DNA of 64,000 bases from Histoplasma ohiense (lineage: Eukaryota; Ascomycota; Eurotiomycetes; Onygenales; Ajellomycetaceae): positions 868,001 through 932,000 of the forward strand of contig JAEVHH010000003.1 of assembly GCA_017607445.1 (NCBI GenBank), read 5' to 3'. A model generated the notes under the pieces. That model saw only the letters and a list, made by a program, of their open reading frames with translations. It was not told the origin of the DNA and ran no database searches. This document shows positions 1 through 11,641 of the stretch, piece after piece. The stretch's first letter is position 1. Each line of letters begins with the position of its first letter. The position numbers were made by a program, and so were the translations under genes.

Positions 1-2659
1 GGGTGACGGGGATGGGGAGTAATGGTCGTGGATTGACGTCAGGGACGTGGTGTTTGACGGCGCGACGAAGGATTGTGTCTGTGGCAACCAGGAGGTTAGG
101 AACATTTGGTATGTTTGGATGGAGACGCGGAAGAAGAGGCAAGCGAGCGGAATGACAGGTAGGCCTAAGCGGCGGTTAAGATTCTGATCTGCGAAGGCAT
201 TTGTATAGTAGTCCTTGGCTAGTATGTCGAGGAATCGGCCGTACATCGCGGGACGGGTATTGTTGAATTTATTGATGTAGGCATGCTTCAACCAGTCGAC
301 TAGCATCTCAGAACCTAAGACGACGAGGAAAGGCCCCAGAAGGTGACCGATCGTTGGGAGGAATGAGTTCACTTTGCTAAGCGAGGAGAGGAGAGATGAC
401 GGGAGGATGGTGAAGGCTTGTGGAAGAATGGATGATGTGGCTCGCTGGGTGTTGAAAACTGATGTAGCATTCGCGTTCGCAGCCGGCTTGCTACCAGCAA
501 ATAGGCTCAAACCACTGCCAAAGCTAAAGATACCAGTTTCAACAATATTTCGAGACGCAATAATTGTAAGCATCAACCAGAGTTGAAACCGCTCAACCAC
601 GTCGGCACAGGTGAGTTGGAAGAGATTTTCCTTTTCGAATTTTTTGAAGACGGTGGATTTAATTTCTACAAATTGGTTCGACAATAGGAGAGTAATCAGT
701 GCATTTGAATATGAATTCACCGCCACATTAAGTGTGATGACCTGATAGAAAAGTGCGGCAGAATGTATAACGGTATATATCAGCGCGATGATAAAAAGCC
801 AAAATGGGCGGAGAATCTTGCTGCGGCCATCGGGTTTTCTCTCAAGAGCTTCGCGTGAAAATAGACATTCGAGGACATCCTGGCCAATGGCTGATAGAAG
901 TCTATCGCCAACCTACAATCCAGGGTTATTAGCCTGGGGGAAACAAGATGAGGCGGCAGGCGAGATGGAAACATACCTCAAGTACATTATAAATAACGTA
1001 AAGTTTAATAGCGGCTTGACCGCGAATCCAGTGATACACCCGGCTGGCATCGAAATACATTAGGATCAGGCATGTGCAAATCATAAGGAATCCCTTCAAA
1101 ATATCGGCCTTATCGTTTGGCAAAAGTGTCGAGGGAATAGACCTAACCCTGCGATGGCCTCGGCTGGAAGCCACCTGGGTTCGCCGATCATTTTCAGACG
1201 CCCGATTCTTAACATCATCGTCAAGGAAGGGACTGTCTTGATCTGTAGAAACACTATTCGAGAGCTCAGGCCGCGACTGAGCAGAGCCCAATTTGATCTT
1301 TTGATCGTGTGCGTTCCCAGGAACAGCAGGCTTCCCTTGGTGTCTCCGCCGCCATACCCTACCAAGTCCGGTAATAATAAATCGCGAAATGAACTGCGCC
1401 TCGACTCCAACATTGATAGCCCAAGACCGAAGAAGAAGAAAAATAGACTTGAGAAATCGCAATGGCAGGATCGTAAAGTAATAAAGCCACGCATCGATAC
1501 ATGCAAGAGTACCAAAGAAAAGAACCCGCTCTAGAGCAGGTGGTAGAAGGAAAAAGTTTTGAAGCCGTTCGAGTTTCGCGCTCGAGGACTCGTAAGGGAA
1601 ATCGTTCTTGGTGGAGCGGTGAATGTATAATGGCGAGGGCCGATCAGAGGCCAGTTCTAGCTGGAGATATGTGGAGATAGAGAAGGGAGGAAGTGGGATG
1701 GATTGGGGTACAGGAGAAGAGAATAGATCTGGCGCCGATGAGGAAGATACGCGACTTCTAGCGGTGTCAATACGATCCGGCCTTGGGGAGGATCGCCGGT
1801 TCTGGAAGCCGTCAGTGACTGACACAGCTCGGGCCGAGTTGCACTTCCGACGAGAAGAGAATGGACGGGCGATTTTATGTGAGGGGAGAAAGTCGGGAGC
1901 ATCCTCTAAATGGACATTTTTGCCAGCGCTCAGTTTGCGCTTGGGAGATTTTATTCGTTTTGAAGAACCATTCACAACCCGTACACCCGTCGACGTGTCT
2001 GGGTTTGCGCCGATAGTTGATGGATCTGAGGGTATTGGAGAACCTGAAGTTCGCTGTTCTTTGTCTGGCTCTAGCGGGATGGAGTGTAGGGGTATAGATT
2101 GTGGTGAGGAGGTGAGTTCATGGATTTTTGCAGGAGACAGTTTGAGGACTTTGTCCTTTTCACGATCATGGCTCGAAGGGGACTGTTGGCTTGCATCAAT
2201 CCGCTTCATAAAGCGGATTTCTGTATCTGCAGGTTGTACCGCCTGAAGGGCCGGCCTATCGCCATAGGGTTGGGATACCACTGCAGTTGCAAATTCAACA
2301 TTCTTGACGGTATTTACTAAACTCAGTCGACGCTGGGTTGAAATTGGCGCAGAATGCGGTCTGTCTCCCCTCTGGGTGTTTTCCTCTAGATGATAGCCAT
2401 TCCGGATAGCCTGATATTCCTTATCCAGCACTTCCATCTGTGAAAGATCTCGGCCACTAGCCACCCCATAATTTGATCCATTCAAAGGCACCTTGACTCC
2501 CTGTTCTTTTTCAGCATCACCCCTGTTCGAGCTCGCAGTAGCACTGATCGTTTTTTCCACGGAGCCATTTTCAGAAAGACTGCCAGAGCCCATGCTTCCG
2601 GTTGTCCTGATTTCGTTATTGCGGTCCGACACCGCAGCATCACCAACTATATTCATCAT
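1..2659 (-). CDS. TAPT1/Emp65 family (DUF747) ER membrane protein, 3' end beyond window
   Basis: Member of the eukaryotic TAPT1 family; yeast Emp65 is an ER membrane protein linked to folding of membrane and soluble proteins, and human TAPT1 to ciliogenesis. The ATG at 2659 opens a serine/proline-rich, probably disordered N-terminus of about 330 residues. The conserved domain follows: a hydrophobic segment around FFGTLACIDAWLYYF, then DKADILKGFL, MYFDASRVYHWIRGQAAIK and NVLE. An intron at 913-976 (GTATGT..TAG, 64 bp) is needed to continue into VGDRLLSAIGQDVLECLFSR and, further on, VVLGSEMLVDWLKHAYINKF and GRFLDILAKDYY. These are hallmark blocks of the family. The frame stays open to base 1, so the C-terminus lies outside the window. 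Family assignment is firm; the function is inferred from relatives. Confidence 0.92.
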
Positions 2660-4725
2660 GGATTCTCCTTTTCTAAACAGAAACCGCGCCCATCATCCTA
2701 ACTAACCAAGCTCCCATTGCCCTTCACTCTCGTTTTCACTTCGCAGAAACTATTGTTCCAACAAGTGCGCCGTGATATCGGTTACAGGGTCCAATGCCGC
2801 GATTGTACCGAGCATGTTCTCATTATCTGCGGCTGGTGACTTTTTTTGGCACCTCAGTTGGGTCTCCGAGAGGTACAAGTTGTCCTAGAGAAGGGCTGGT
2901 TGGTGTATCGAAGCAGGACAGCCAAGCGCGGAGTATAGAAAGACGACAATTTCAACGGGTGGGGGGGGAGGTTGAATCGCGGATTACCGGAGGTTTCCCC
3001 TGAGAGCGGGTGTGGAGATTGAGGAAGAGCTGCGTCTTTCAGATTGCGGAGGAATCTGCATCGAATGAAGGGAACATCTTGGGAGTTCGTTGGGTGGTTG
3101 CGCAGCTTAGTCAGCCGGATGGTGTCAATTTAGTTAACCTTTCTATGTGAATAAAATGATTACTACCAAGTTACTCCGTTATGGATAAAAGCGATGCGAT
3201 ATTCACCGGTTATTTCTGACTTTTGCAGAACAGGATCGAATTCGCATCTCTAGAGAGTCGGCCGTGCATGCTCCATGATGCGACGGAAATTCCAGATTTA
3301 CAACAAGCACACACACCCCTATATACTACTTACAGTGCATACATGTCACAACACACACCCCCCTAACCAGGAAGGTTTATTCAATCAATGATAGACGCAT
3401 TCTTAAATCTCATTTCAATTAATCGCAACACCAAACTGACAACGGTAGATAGCCGTTCAGTTTCCACGCTCGCTGAAGCTCGTCTTGTAGCCTCCTGTGC
3501 TTGTAAAAAAAAAAAAAAAAAAGCACTTTGTGAACCATCAGATCTCCCATCCAATGGGTTGTTAAATCATTGCTCCTCTATCTCTATCTAACTAACCAAT
3601 ATCACTTAGTTATTATTAAAAAGTCGTTGGTGAACATGGGCAGTAATAGTATACCCGCCAGTTTTCCCCCAAGTCCCAGCAGCCCGCAACCCGCAGTTTG
3701 ACAGCGGCAAGTGGGGCCGATGCCCACGTTTGTTGTTTGTTTGTTTTCGCTTGACGTCGCCCGTGCGCGAGAGAGGCGCGAGCATATCAATCACAGTTGG
3801 TTTCCGGCTGTACTATGTACAGTACATCGACAGTAGGATAATATCATGCGGGGGCGAGATGTGTGCATATGCACGGGTGGTTGTGAAGGAGTGGAAAAAA
3901 AAAAAAAAGAGAAGAAATTAAAAAAAAAAAAAAAAAAAAAACAACTAAAGGAGAATGGTTAGTTACATAGTTATGTATTTGTACAGGTGTTGTTGTGCTG
4001 TTTGGTATTTATTTGATTATTTGATTATTTTTTACATTTTACACCTTATACACCTCGCATGTTCGCGTGTTTATTCACATCCAACAATCCATGATACCAC
4101 AGGGCTGGTGTGGGAGATGTGAGTATGCGTTGAATATCGGTTGAGATGGGAAGGAAGGAGAGACGTGAGGATGGCCGGATATCGACTGAGATTGGAGGGT
4201 GGAAGATTCTTAAGAAAAAGGGGGGAGGGATAATAGAATAGGTGGTGGTTGCGTATGAAAGAAGCGTGGTAGATTATTTAGTGCGTATCAGCATCTGGAA
4301 ACGTACAGCGAGCGGAAGCGACAAGTAGTATATTGGTTAAGCAGGTAGATTCACAAAAACCAAAAAGCCATAATAGAAGAATCGGAATTAAGAAAGAAAG
4401 AAAGAAAAATCGTTGCATATATTCACACTGGAACCAGCTTTTTGCCTCTTACTCCCACTACCAGTTGCCTTTTGCGCCAGGGACGCCAGAAAAAGAATCC
4501 AATCCCAGACCAAATCCATCACCCAATCAATACCCAACACCACGAAGCGCAAAATATTTAAAAGAACGTGATAGAATTCCAGATTCGTGGGCGGGATTCA
4601 ATCCTTCAGCAGGGAAATCAGGCTCTAATGCGCGCATGCATACAATATATTGCAGTCAATGCAGTAAATTAAGGAATAGTTCCATTTTATACACAAGAAT
4701 ATGCAGAATGGGTCTCATTTATGGC
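2660..4725. other. Intergenic: TAPT1-family promoter side and KCH 3' side
   Basis: No convincing gene. It lies upstream of the minus-strand TAPT1-family gene and downstream of the minus-strand KCH gene. It holds poly-A runs near 3507 and 3919-3941, A/C-rich sequence near 3310-3360 and a TGTACAGTACA-type palindrome near 3817. The open frame at 4333-4773 has low-complexity K/R/S/P composition and no recognisable domain, so it is not called. Confidence 0.6.
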
Positions 4726-6681
4726 TCAGAATTCGCCGTAGGGCGACGGATGTTGTGGAGGTGCGGTGCCTGATCGCGGCGGTCGGGGTCTGCTATTAGG
4801 GGTCGCGGATCGGTTGTTATACTCATTGGAAGGAAAACTAGTGGCGGGACTAGTAAAATTGCGTACTGGAGGCAGGCCGGGGGTCATTCCATGGGCGAGG
4901 GGCTGTGGGATCGGCGTCCGAGGTGCCGGAGTCAGGGGACCAGGGGGTGCAGGGAATCCTTGGTAGCCACGGTTGCTAGCGGGCGTCAGGAGCGGTGAGT
5001 ATGTTCGAGGGGGAGGTGGCGACATTTGCGAGCGATTAACGGGGGAAGTGCGGCCGCCGATTGCTGGCATTGGCGGTGGGAAGGAGAATTCTTGGTCTGA
5101 CAGTGGTGATGGGCGATCGTGCAACCTTGGACCTACCATGAGTGACGGCGGTGTCCCTTGTCTTTCGATTGGTGGTAGGACTGGAGGGCCCCGATCATCG
5201 TGTTGGTTGGCAAAGCTAAATCCCGCGGCGTTGTTTACCAACGGTACGTTGTCATCTGAAACGCGAGAACCATGGTTGTTGCTATCCATAGCCATATCGT
5301 CATAGGCGGACCAGCTGAAGTCTGGCAAGCTTGGTTGACGGCGAGAAGTAGGCCCTGGTGTCATAGAGCTGGAATATTGCGTGTTCTGACGCGAGAGGCC
5401 TGGCATTTCTGGAATCCCATCTGAGTTGTCTTGTCGCAAACTAGGCAACGTGGGTTGACGCTGAGGGCCGGGGCCTCTTGTTGAGGAGTTAGAGTATGGC
5501 GGGAGTGTTGACACAGTTGTCTGGCGGGAAAGAGGCGGCGGCATCTCTGGGAAATTGTCGGAGGTTGGTTGGTGGAAGGCAGGGAGCGTGGGTTGTCGTT
5601 TGATACTACCAGTGCCGAGTTCAGGGTCAGACGGCCCTCGATCCTGCAACACAACATCCTTAGCGAGTACTTTGTCGACCTTCTCCTTGACTATTCGTTC
5701 GAACCGCCTGTTGATCTTGCGGCGACAATAGGCGGTAAGGGAGCCATCCTCGCTCGGGATATGATGCCACAGGAAAAGAAGATATAAGATGCACGACACG
5801 AAGAGACTGAGGATGGAGAACACCCAAATCAAGAGGGTAAACAACATGGCTGACAGAATCACCGCCTGCCGCTTATCCTTTTCGGCCAGCGCTCCAACAT
5901 TACTGAAAAATTGAGAGATGGGGGAGGTGCCTTCGGGGGCAGCGTGCTTTCCTTGGAGGATCAAATCGGATTCCATGACGGAATACAGGATCGTCCCATT
6001 GATAAACTGGCGCGGGCCCTCGGCGAAAACGGTCCGCATCCACGATTCAAAATTGAAGAAGGTGAAAAGCGCAACGTAATCAGCCCCCTTCTTGCTCTTG
6101 GTAAGCTCGTAAAACACCAGGAAACGTCGCCAGCCCTGGCCCTTCTCCCCGATGCGGATACTCTGCACTCTGGCGGCCAGAGGGTCAAGATAGCTCTGGG
6201 CGACGCCTCCTTGTCTGAGGACACGGACCGCACGAATCCATCGGTAGATGAGGAAGACGAAGGACAGCATGATACATCCGGCGAATATCCATTTTGAGAT
6301 ATAACGGGGGATTAACTGTTGGGCCTCAGTCGACCATCGATTGAACGCGATCAAGTTGACAGCGGTGAAGCTGTCGACGCCATACACGGCAGTAGATATA
6401 AAGACGGAAATCCAAAGAATAAAATAGGAAAATTGGGCAAAACACGTCTTCGACTTGAAATCTTGAAGATTCTACGTGAGGCACGTCAGTGATGAGTTGA
6501 AAGAAAGGAAAAAAAGAAAGGAAAAAAAAAAAAAAGGACAACTAAGAATGAACTCCATGAAAAATTTTCAAACCAAAAAGAAAGAAATGTAGGATGGCGA
6601 TCCCCTTACAATGTATTCCCATTTTTGCTCTGCTCGCATATGGCCCCAGTATTCTTCCTTCCGGCCCGTACAGCAACCCAT
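4726..6681 (-). CDS. KCH-type fungal potassium channel/transporter
   Basis: Homologue of the fungal KCH family (yeast Kch1/Prm6), plasma-membrane K+ transporters that support activation of high-affinity Ca2+ influx. Two exons: 6610-6681 (24 codons, starting MGCCTG and ending QKWEYI) and 4726-6471, joined across a 138 bp GTAAGG..TAG intron in phase 0, giving 605 residues. The short first exon is supported by the family pattern KW(D/E)xINLxDFKS, which is formed exactly at the junction. Membrane segments lie at about 36-60, 75-95 and in the hydrophobic block after KDKRQAVILSA. Family blocks seen are SYFILWISV, VYGVDSFTAVNL, RRFLVFYELTKSKKGADYVALF and GPRQFINGT. The last roughly 330 residues are a disordered P/S/R-rich cytosolic tail with three RQPTLP/RQPSLP-type repeats. 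Function is inferred from the yeast family. Confidence 0.93.
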
Positions 6682-6898
6682 TGTCCACAAAGATTCTGAG
6701 CTATGATATATATCACCTTCTAAAGCCCTATTATTTTTTTTTTTTAAAGCGCTTAAACACGTTCGAACAAACGACGACCTGGATCAACCAAGTATGAGGA
6801 TAGGAGGGATGTGTACCTGTACAAACGTGTACTGGGAAGGTATTTATTATTTACTTTTTTTTTTTGTGTGTCGGAACGGTGGTGACCGTAAGGGGATG

Positions 6899-6954
6899 AG
6901 GAGAGAGAGAGAGAGAGAGAGAGAGTGAGAGTGTGTGTGTGTGTGTGTGTGTGT
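6899..6954. repeat. (GA)n-(GT)n compound microsatellite
   Basis: About 13 GA units followed, after a short interruption, by about 12 GT units. It lies roughly 220-270 bp upstream of the KCH start codon (minus strand), so it sits in its promoter or 5' leader. Confidence 0.95.
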
Positions 6955-7379
6955 GATCGCGATATCTCGGCCCAGCCGGTCGCAGAGAGGATAGAATAAC
7001 GAAAAAAATAAAGGCAATGAAAGGATAGAGAAAGTAGATTTTATTTTATCGCGGTAGTTATTGGAAGGGAGAGAGCCGAACGATTGTGTGAAGCGATAGA
7101 TTTGAGAGAGGGATACGATGCCGGTAAGAATGCGAGACCTAGCTCAACGGACGGCGCGCTGCCCCTCGAGAGTGTGATTAGAAGCAGTAAGGGAGTCAGT
7201 CACATCGCACTGGGCGCGAGAGATCATCTGGCGGCGGTGGTGATGGTGGTGGTGTCAATCGATGGAGAGAATCCGAAAGGAGCGGCGGGACTGCATCGAT
7301 GAACGAGAGAAAATGATTTGCTCGCGGTGGGTGTGGGGGATTAAGGAATGGATGGGCGATTGTCGTCCAGTGGAGCGGT

Positions 7380-7456
7380 GATGATGATGGTGGTGGTGAT
7401 GATGATGGTGGTGGTGATGATGGTGGTGGTGGTGGTGGTGGTGGTGATGGTGGATG
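7380..7456. repeat. GGT/GAT trinucleotide array
   Basis: About 77 bp made of GGT and GAT triplets with few interruptions, purine/T biased on the plus strand. It lies in the KCH upstream region. Translated it gives polyhistidine or polyproline in spurious frames; I see no real gene around it. Confidence 0.95.
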
Positions 7457-8065
7457 ATCTGTGGAGGAGGAGGAGGAATAAAGTCTAATGTCACACTCGA
7501 AGTGGGCGAGTGGCTTCGAGGGCGTCGCGGCCTGGGCGCCAAGACAGGGGGGATGCGTGCAACCTTGGTTCCTCGGAGCGTCAGAGCCAACAGATGAGGT
7601 GCAACAAGAGGCCGTGCTGGAACAAACAACAAACAACAAACAACAACAGGAGAAAAAGGACAAACAGGAGACAAAGACCAGTGAATGGGATAAAGAAGAT
7701 CAGAGATGAGATGCACTACAATCACTACAATCACTACAATACAACAACTGATCCACGAGAAATGGCAACAATGGATGAGCAGCGCCCAAGAGCCCGGCAA
7801 CTTAACGATGGCGCTGCTGCTGCAGTTACTCCGTAGTTGACGCAGTGGCTGCAGGTTGGATGTGGCTCATTTCCTCTCACCTTCCAGGGCACAGCCAATC
7901 AGCGGCGTCCCTGGCTGAGGCGCTAGCTGTTTTGAAACTGGTCCTGCCCGATTGGAACGTGCCCCTGGCGACACTAGTCCAGATTGGGGTTAGATCCAGG
8001 TACCACTGCCGCATACGGTTTGGCGTGGAATTGGAAGCATCTGGAAGGATTTCCCGATCGAGGAG

Positions 8066-8113
8066 AAAAAGAGAGAGAGAAAAAGAGAGAGAGAGAGAGA
8101 GGGAGGGAGAGAA
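8066..8113. repeat. GA-rich microsatellite
   Basis: GA dinucleotides interrupted by short A and G runs, in intergenic DNA. Confidence 0.9.
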
Positions 8114-9084
8114 ACATGGAATAGCTTAGAAGATGTGGATTATTGTATATCATCGACGATTTCAGACCATTGAAGATAGCAGCCAGTTAACTAGTTCACT
8201 AACTACTGTGTGGATACATGGTTTATTTATTAATTGGCTCAACAATTCGTGCTGACAATGGTTGGGGGATTTATACGCTGTAGAGAGAGTAATTAATTAA
8301 TGACAGACACCCCTCCCCGACTTGATATTGATAACTAACCCCCCTCGTTAAAAGGGACGGGGGGTTGAAGTATCTGATATTAACCCCGCCAATGGTCGAA
8401 GCTTTGAAGCTGGTGTTTCGAACCTCCGAAAGGCGACGAGTTAATCAAATACCAACCAATTAACTAGTTAGCCATCCTTCCCCCCGGATCGGCAGGCTGG
8501 CGGCAGGCATGGCGGCGCTAACGATTATTTCTGTTTTTCTTTCTTTCCTTCTTTCCTTTCAAGAAAGATGACTTGCATTGCCCGTGAGACCGACGATGTT
8601 CTATCTATATAGTAAATAATAAATATTCATTCGTTTTTATTTGCTCTTTCTTCGCTCTGGAGCTTGGCCCTTGACCCTTTATATATCATATCCCGTCTCT
8701 TCTGAGTAGGGTTGATTGGATTTTGATTATACTTTTTCTGAAATCGAACAAACTCGAAAAATAATTTTTTTGGTTTTTTTTGGGATGAAGGAATGGTATT
8801 AGACTCAGATCGGCCGGTCGAAAGGAAGTAAATAGAAAAGAGTAAGGGGGGGGGGAAGAGAAAAAAAAACAAAGAACAAAAGAACAAAAGAAGCAAAACG
8901 GAATCGCTTCAAAATGGATGAGGAAAGCCGTTAGTAACCCGCACGTATCTATGTATGTATGTATCTATGTAGTCAATGTACCGTACAAAAAGAAGCAGAG
9001 AAAAGAAATTTGTCAGGCAAAATGAACACCCGAACCCGAACACAAACGCGATTGAGTCTAGAGTCTAAAATGAAATAAACACGA

Positions 9085-10795
9085 TCAGAGGGGAATTGGG
9101 GTTTCTGTCGTATATTGCTTCGGAGAAGAGGGCAGTCTATACATCCACAGCAGTACTGCCGTCACCCCAAACAGGCCCGATGCCACCACCCACGGCAACC
9201 CAACCCAACCCCCTCCCAAGTCTAAACCCCAGTTGAAAAACAGCGTTACCGTTGGGCTGGCAATCGCCACCCCGACGCTCTGCAAGATTTCTATCGCGGT
9301 GTATAGCCGAGCGGTCTGGTCTCTCCGAACCATCATAGTGGCGAGGGACCGCACGATAAACACAAACCCGATCCCCAACGTCTGCACCACGAGTCCGACA
9401 ATAAACAGGCCTATGGAGGGCGAGAGCCCCATGATGAGTGTACCGACGACGAGGAGGATGACGCTGGCTTTGGCGAGGGCGAGGTCCTTTTCTCGGTGGT
9501 GTGCGCCCCGTCGCGCGGTTAGGTACCACGACGCGAGCGGGAGCACGCCGAGGAAGAGGAATATGGTCAGGATGGATTTGAAGGACGTCAAGAAATTCGC
9601 GTCTGCTAGGGTCCATTGGTAGCGCTTGGATATGTATTGTATGAGCAGCCATGCTGTGCCGCGGCTGAGTCTGTAGACGAGGAACGCGGAAACGAGAAAC
9701 ATGAGGTGTTTATCGCGGACGATGAAGCTGAACTGGGAGGCCGTCTGCCCGAGTCGTGAGAGGAACGGGGGTTGGTCGATGGAATGTGGTTGCTCAGTCG
9801 GGAGAGAGAGATGGATAGCTCTGTTGTCTTCAGGAGGTGGTTCGCAAAGTTCATAAGTTCCTTCTTCCCCCGATGCAAACGTCCCTTTTGTTTCTGGTAA
9901 TAGTAGCGCGGGAAGGGTGCCAAGGATTGTAAGGCCCCATCCTATTGTGATCGGAATCCAGGGATTGTACTTCATCAGCCACGAGGTAACCAGTGAAGAA
10001 ATGAAATCGGCCACCATTATGGCCACCCCGAATCTGAAGAAAAGCCCAGCCCTTCGCATTGATATGTTAGAGAGAAAATGTCGCAGCAGTATCGTCCAAG
10101 AGCGGTAAGGGCAAACCTTTGGGATTCAGCAGTAACGTCCGCCATCATCGTCCAAATCATTGTGCTAGCGACAGCATATCCACCTCCAAACAGCCAGGCA
10201 AGCGTAGACAACCAAACCAAACGTAACGGAAACACATCCGGAGTGTACAATACAACGCCAACAACAAGCATGTTCACGAAAAACCCAGGAATGCAGAGAC
10301 AAAATATCGGTTTTCGGCCGTACTTGTCTGCCAATAAGCCATACGGTATCGAAAGAATGACCCCTATATTACCCCGTTACTCTACATGGATTACCTCTAG
10401 ACCCCCCAAAACATCAACTTACCAGCCATCGCGTCAAAAAGCTCTCCGTAGCCCTTCACAATTGCAACTTCGCCTTGAATCTCTTTATTCTTGCATGATT
10501 TCTCGGGAATATATCCATTCTTCCCTATAATTGTGGGGTCGTGCTCCTTGTAGTAGCGCAGGCAAGTTATCGACTCGAATAGGCGTGTTATGGGCGCACC
10601 TAGCATGGCTCCGCCAGTCTCAAAGGCTAGAACAATGGCGAAAAGAGCGATAGTGAGTCGCATGCGGACTTTCCGCTGCGACGTGCTGGGCCTATGGGAG
10701 TCCTCGCTTGAACGAGCCGGTAACTCGGTGACGGACGTGGACTTTGGTAGGAACGGGGCATCCTCATTGTCATGGCGGCTTTGTTGGGGTGGCAT
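9085..10795 (-). CDS. MFS transporter
   Basis: Major facilitator superfamily membrane transporter; substrate unknown. Three exons, 10423-10795, 10117-10363 and 9085-10051, with introns of 59 bp (GTAAGT..TAG) and 65 bp (GTTTGC..AAG, with a CTAAC branch site), give 528 residues. The N-terminus (about 45 residues) is hydrophilic and cytosolic. TM1 is TIALFAIVLAFETGGAML. The first junction creates AMAGVILSIPYGLLADKYGR, the MFS loop 2-3 motif (G-x3-D-x2-GR). Exon 2 holds TM2-TM4 and ends in MMADVTAESQ. The second junction restores AGLFFRFGVAIMVADFIS. The second half starts after a hydrophilic loop (residues about 240-300) and contains GTAWLLIQY and further hydrophobic helices. Without the second intron the frame is lost, so the unusual donor is well supported. 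A drug or metabolite exporter is possible but is not shown by the sequence. Confidence 0.9.
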
Positions 10796-11641
10796 ATCAA
10801 GTTGGCAGATTGACCTGAAGTCCCGAAGCCTGTATAAGTCGTTTCGATATCGAATTACACGTGAAATGCTGCTGACAGGCTGGGCGACATTACTTCAAGG
10901 AGGATTTGGAGTTGGAGCAATCAATGCCACACATCCATTTCACTTTCTGTGGAAAGTTCAGGGTTGGGAATTATTTGCCACATCCATATACAAAAGTGTG
11001 TCCTTTACAACCCAGATCTCGAACTGAAAGGTGTCTTTTGGCAAGTTGTCGATGTTGGTTGCGTCACCACCTGCCGTATATCAGGAGTTCCCCTTGAATG
11101 TCGCACCAGCCCCATGAAGGGTTGGACCCAAACGAACCTTTCTGAATACTGGACATACGTGGTACAAGGGGACAGTCATCTTGTTGCTGGCAGGCTGGCA
11201 GGTTGGGTATTTTGGTGCAGACAGTTGTTCTAGCTGGCTGAATTCCGTGGTTCGCTCCCGTGGGGAGTTGGGACGACATATCGACTAAATCTGGGTCCGC
11301 GCCGCCCAGCAGCGCCAAACTCTTCACCCTGGGGAAGAAACAAAACAGAGTGAACAACTCCCTGAACATGCGGGTAAAACACCCTCACAACGTCATTAAA
11401 GGAACTCTTTGACTCGTTTTTGTCGAAGCTTGCCATAAAAATCGCCGCCTTAAAATTCGCAGGCAGCCGAAGCGCCCACTTCTCTTCCAGCTATCATCCA
11501 TGTCATTTTTGGCAACGCTGATGTTCAATTTATGTAGTTATCTGACTCAGCAATTAGTCAGTGTTCTTCAGAGACAACCAACTGGCTTGATGAAGTTTAG
11601 TCGCGATCCGACTTACCCAAATAATTGGCCTCAATACACCT
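10796..11641. other. Intergenic, nothing recognised
   Basis: 846 bp between the MFS start codon and the 3' end of the coiled-coil gene (both minus strand). Short open frames overlap on both strands without domain features, so I see no gene. It probably contains the MFS promoter. Confidence 0.5.

Larger units (their letters stand above)
6682..9084. other. Long repeat-rich intergenic region upstream of KCH
   Basis: 2.4 kb between the KCH start codon and the 3' end of the MFS gene, both on the minus strand. It contains a (GA)n(GT)n tract, a GGT/GAT trinucleotide array, a second GA tract, a CA/CAA-rich stretch near 7620-7650 and a C/G inverted repeat near 8337-8366. Open frames across 7196-7800 encode His- or Pro-homopolymers produced by the trinucleotide repeat and are not believed. 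The region probably carries the KCH promoter and 5' UTR. Confidence 0.6.

Noticed and set aside
1623..2246. 207-residue plus-strand frame over the TAPT1-family N-terminus
   Set aside because: Antisense to a disordered low-complexity region of a well-supported gene.
4333..4773. 146-residue plus-strand frame overlapping the KCH 3' end
   Set aside because: Starts in A-rich intergenic DNA, low complexity, and runs antisense into KCH without domain evidence.
7196..7800. Minus-strand frames with long poly-His or poly-Pro stretches
   Set aside because: They are produced by reading the GGT/GAT repeat in different frames; flanking residues show no domain and no consistent frame.
8413..8425. TTTCGAACC resembling a tRNA T-arm
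   Set aside because: No acceptor, D or anticodon arms can be drawn at the right distance.
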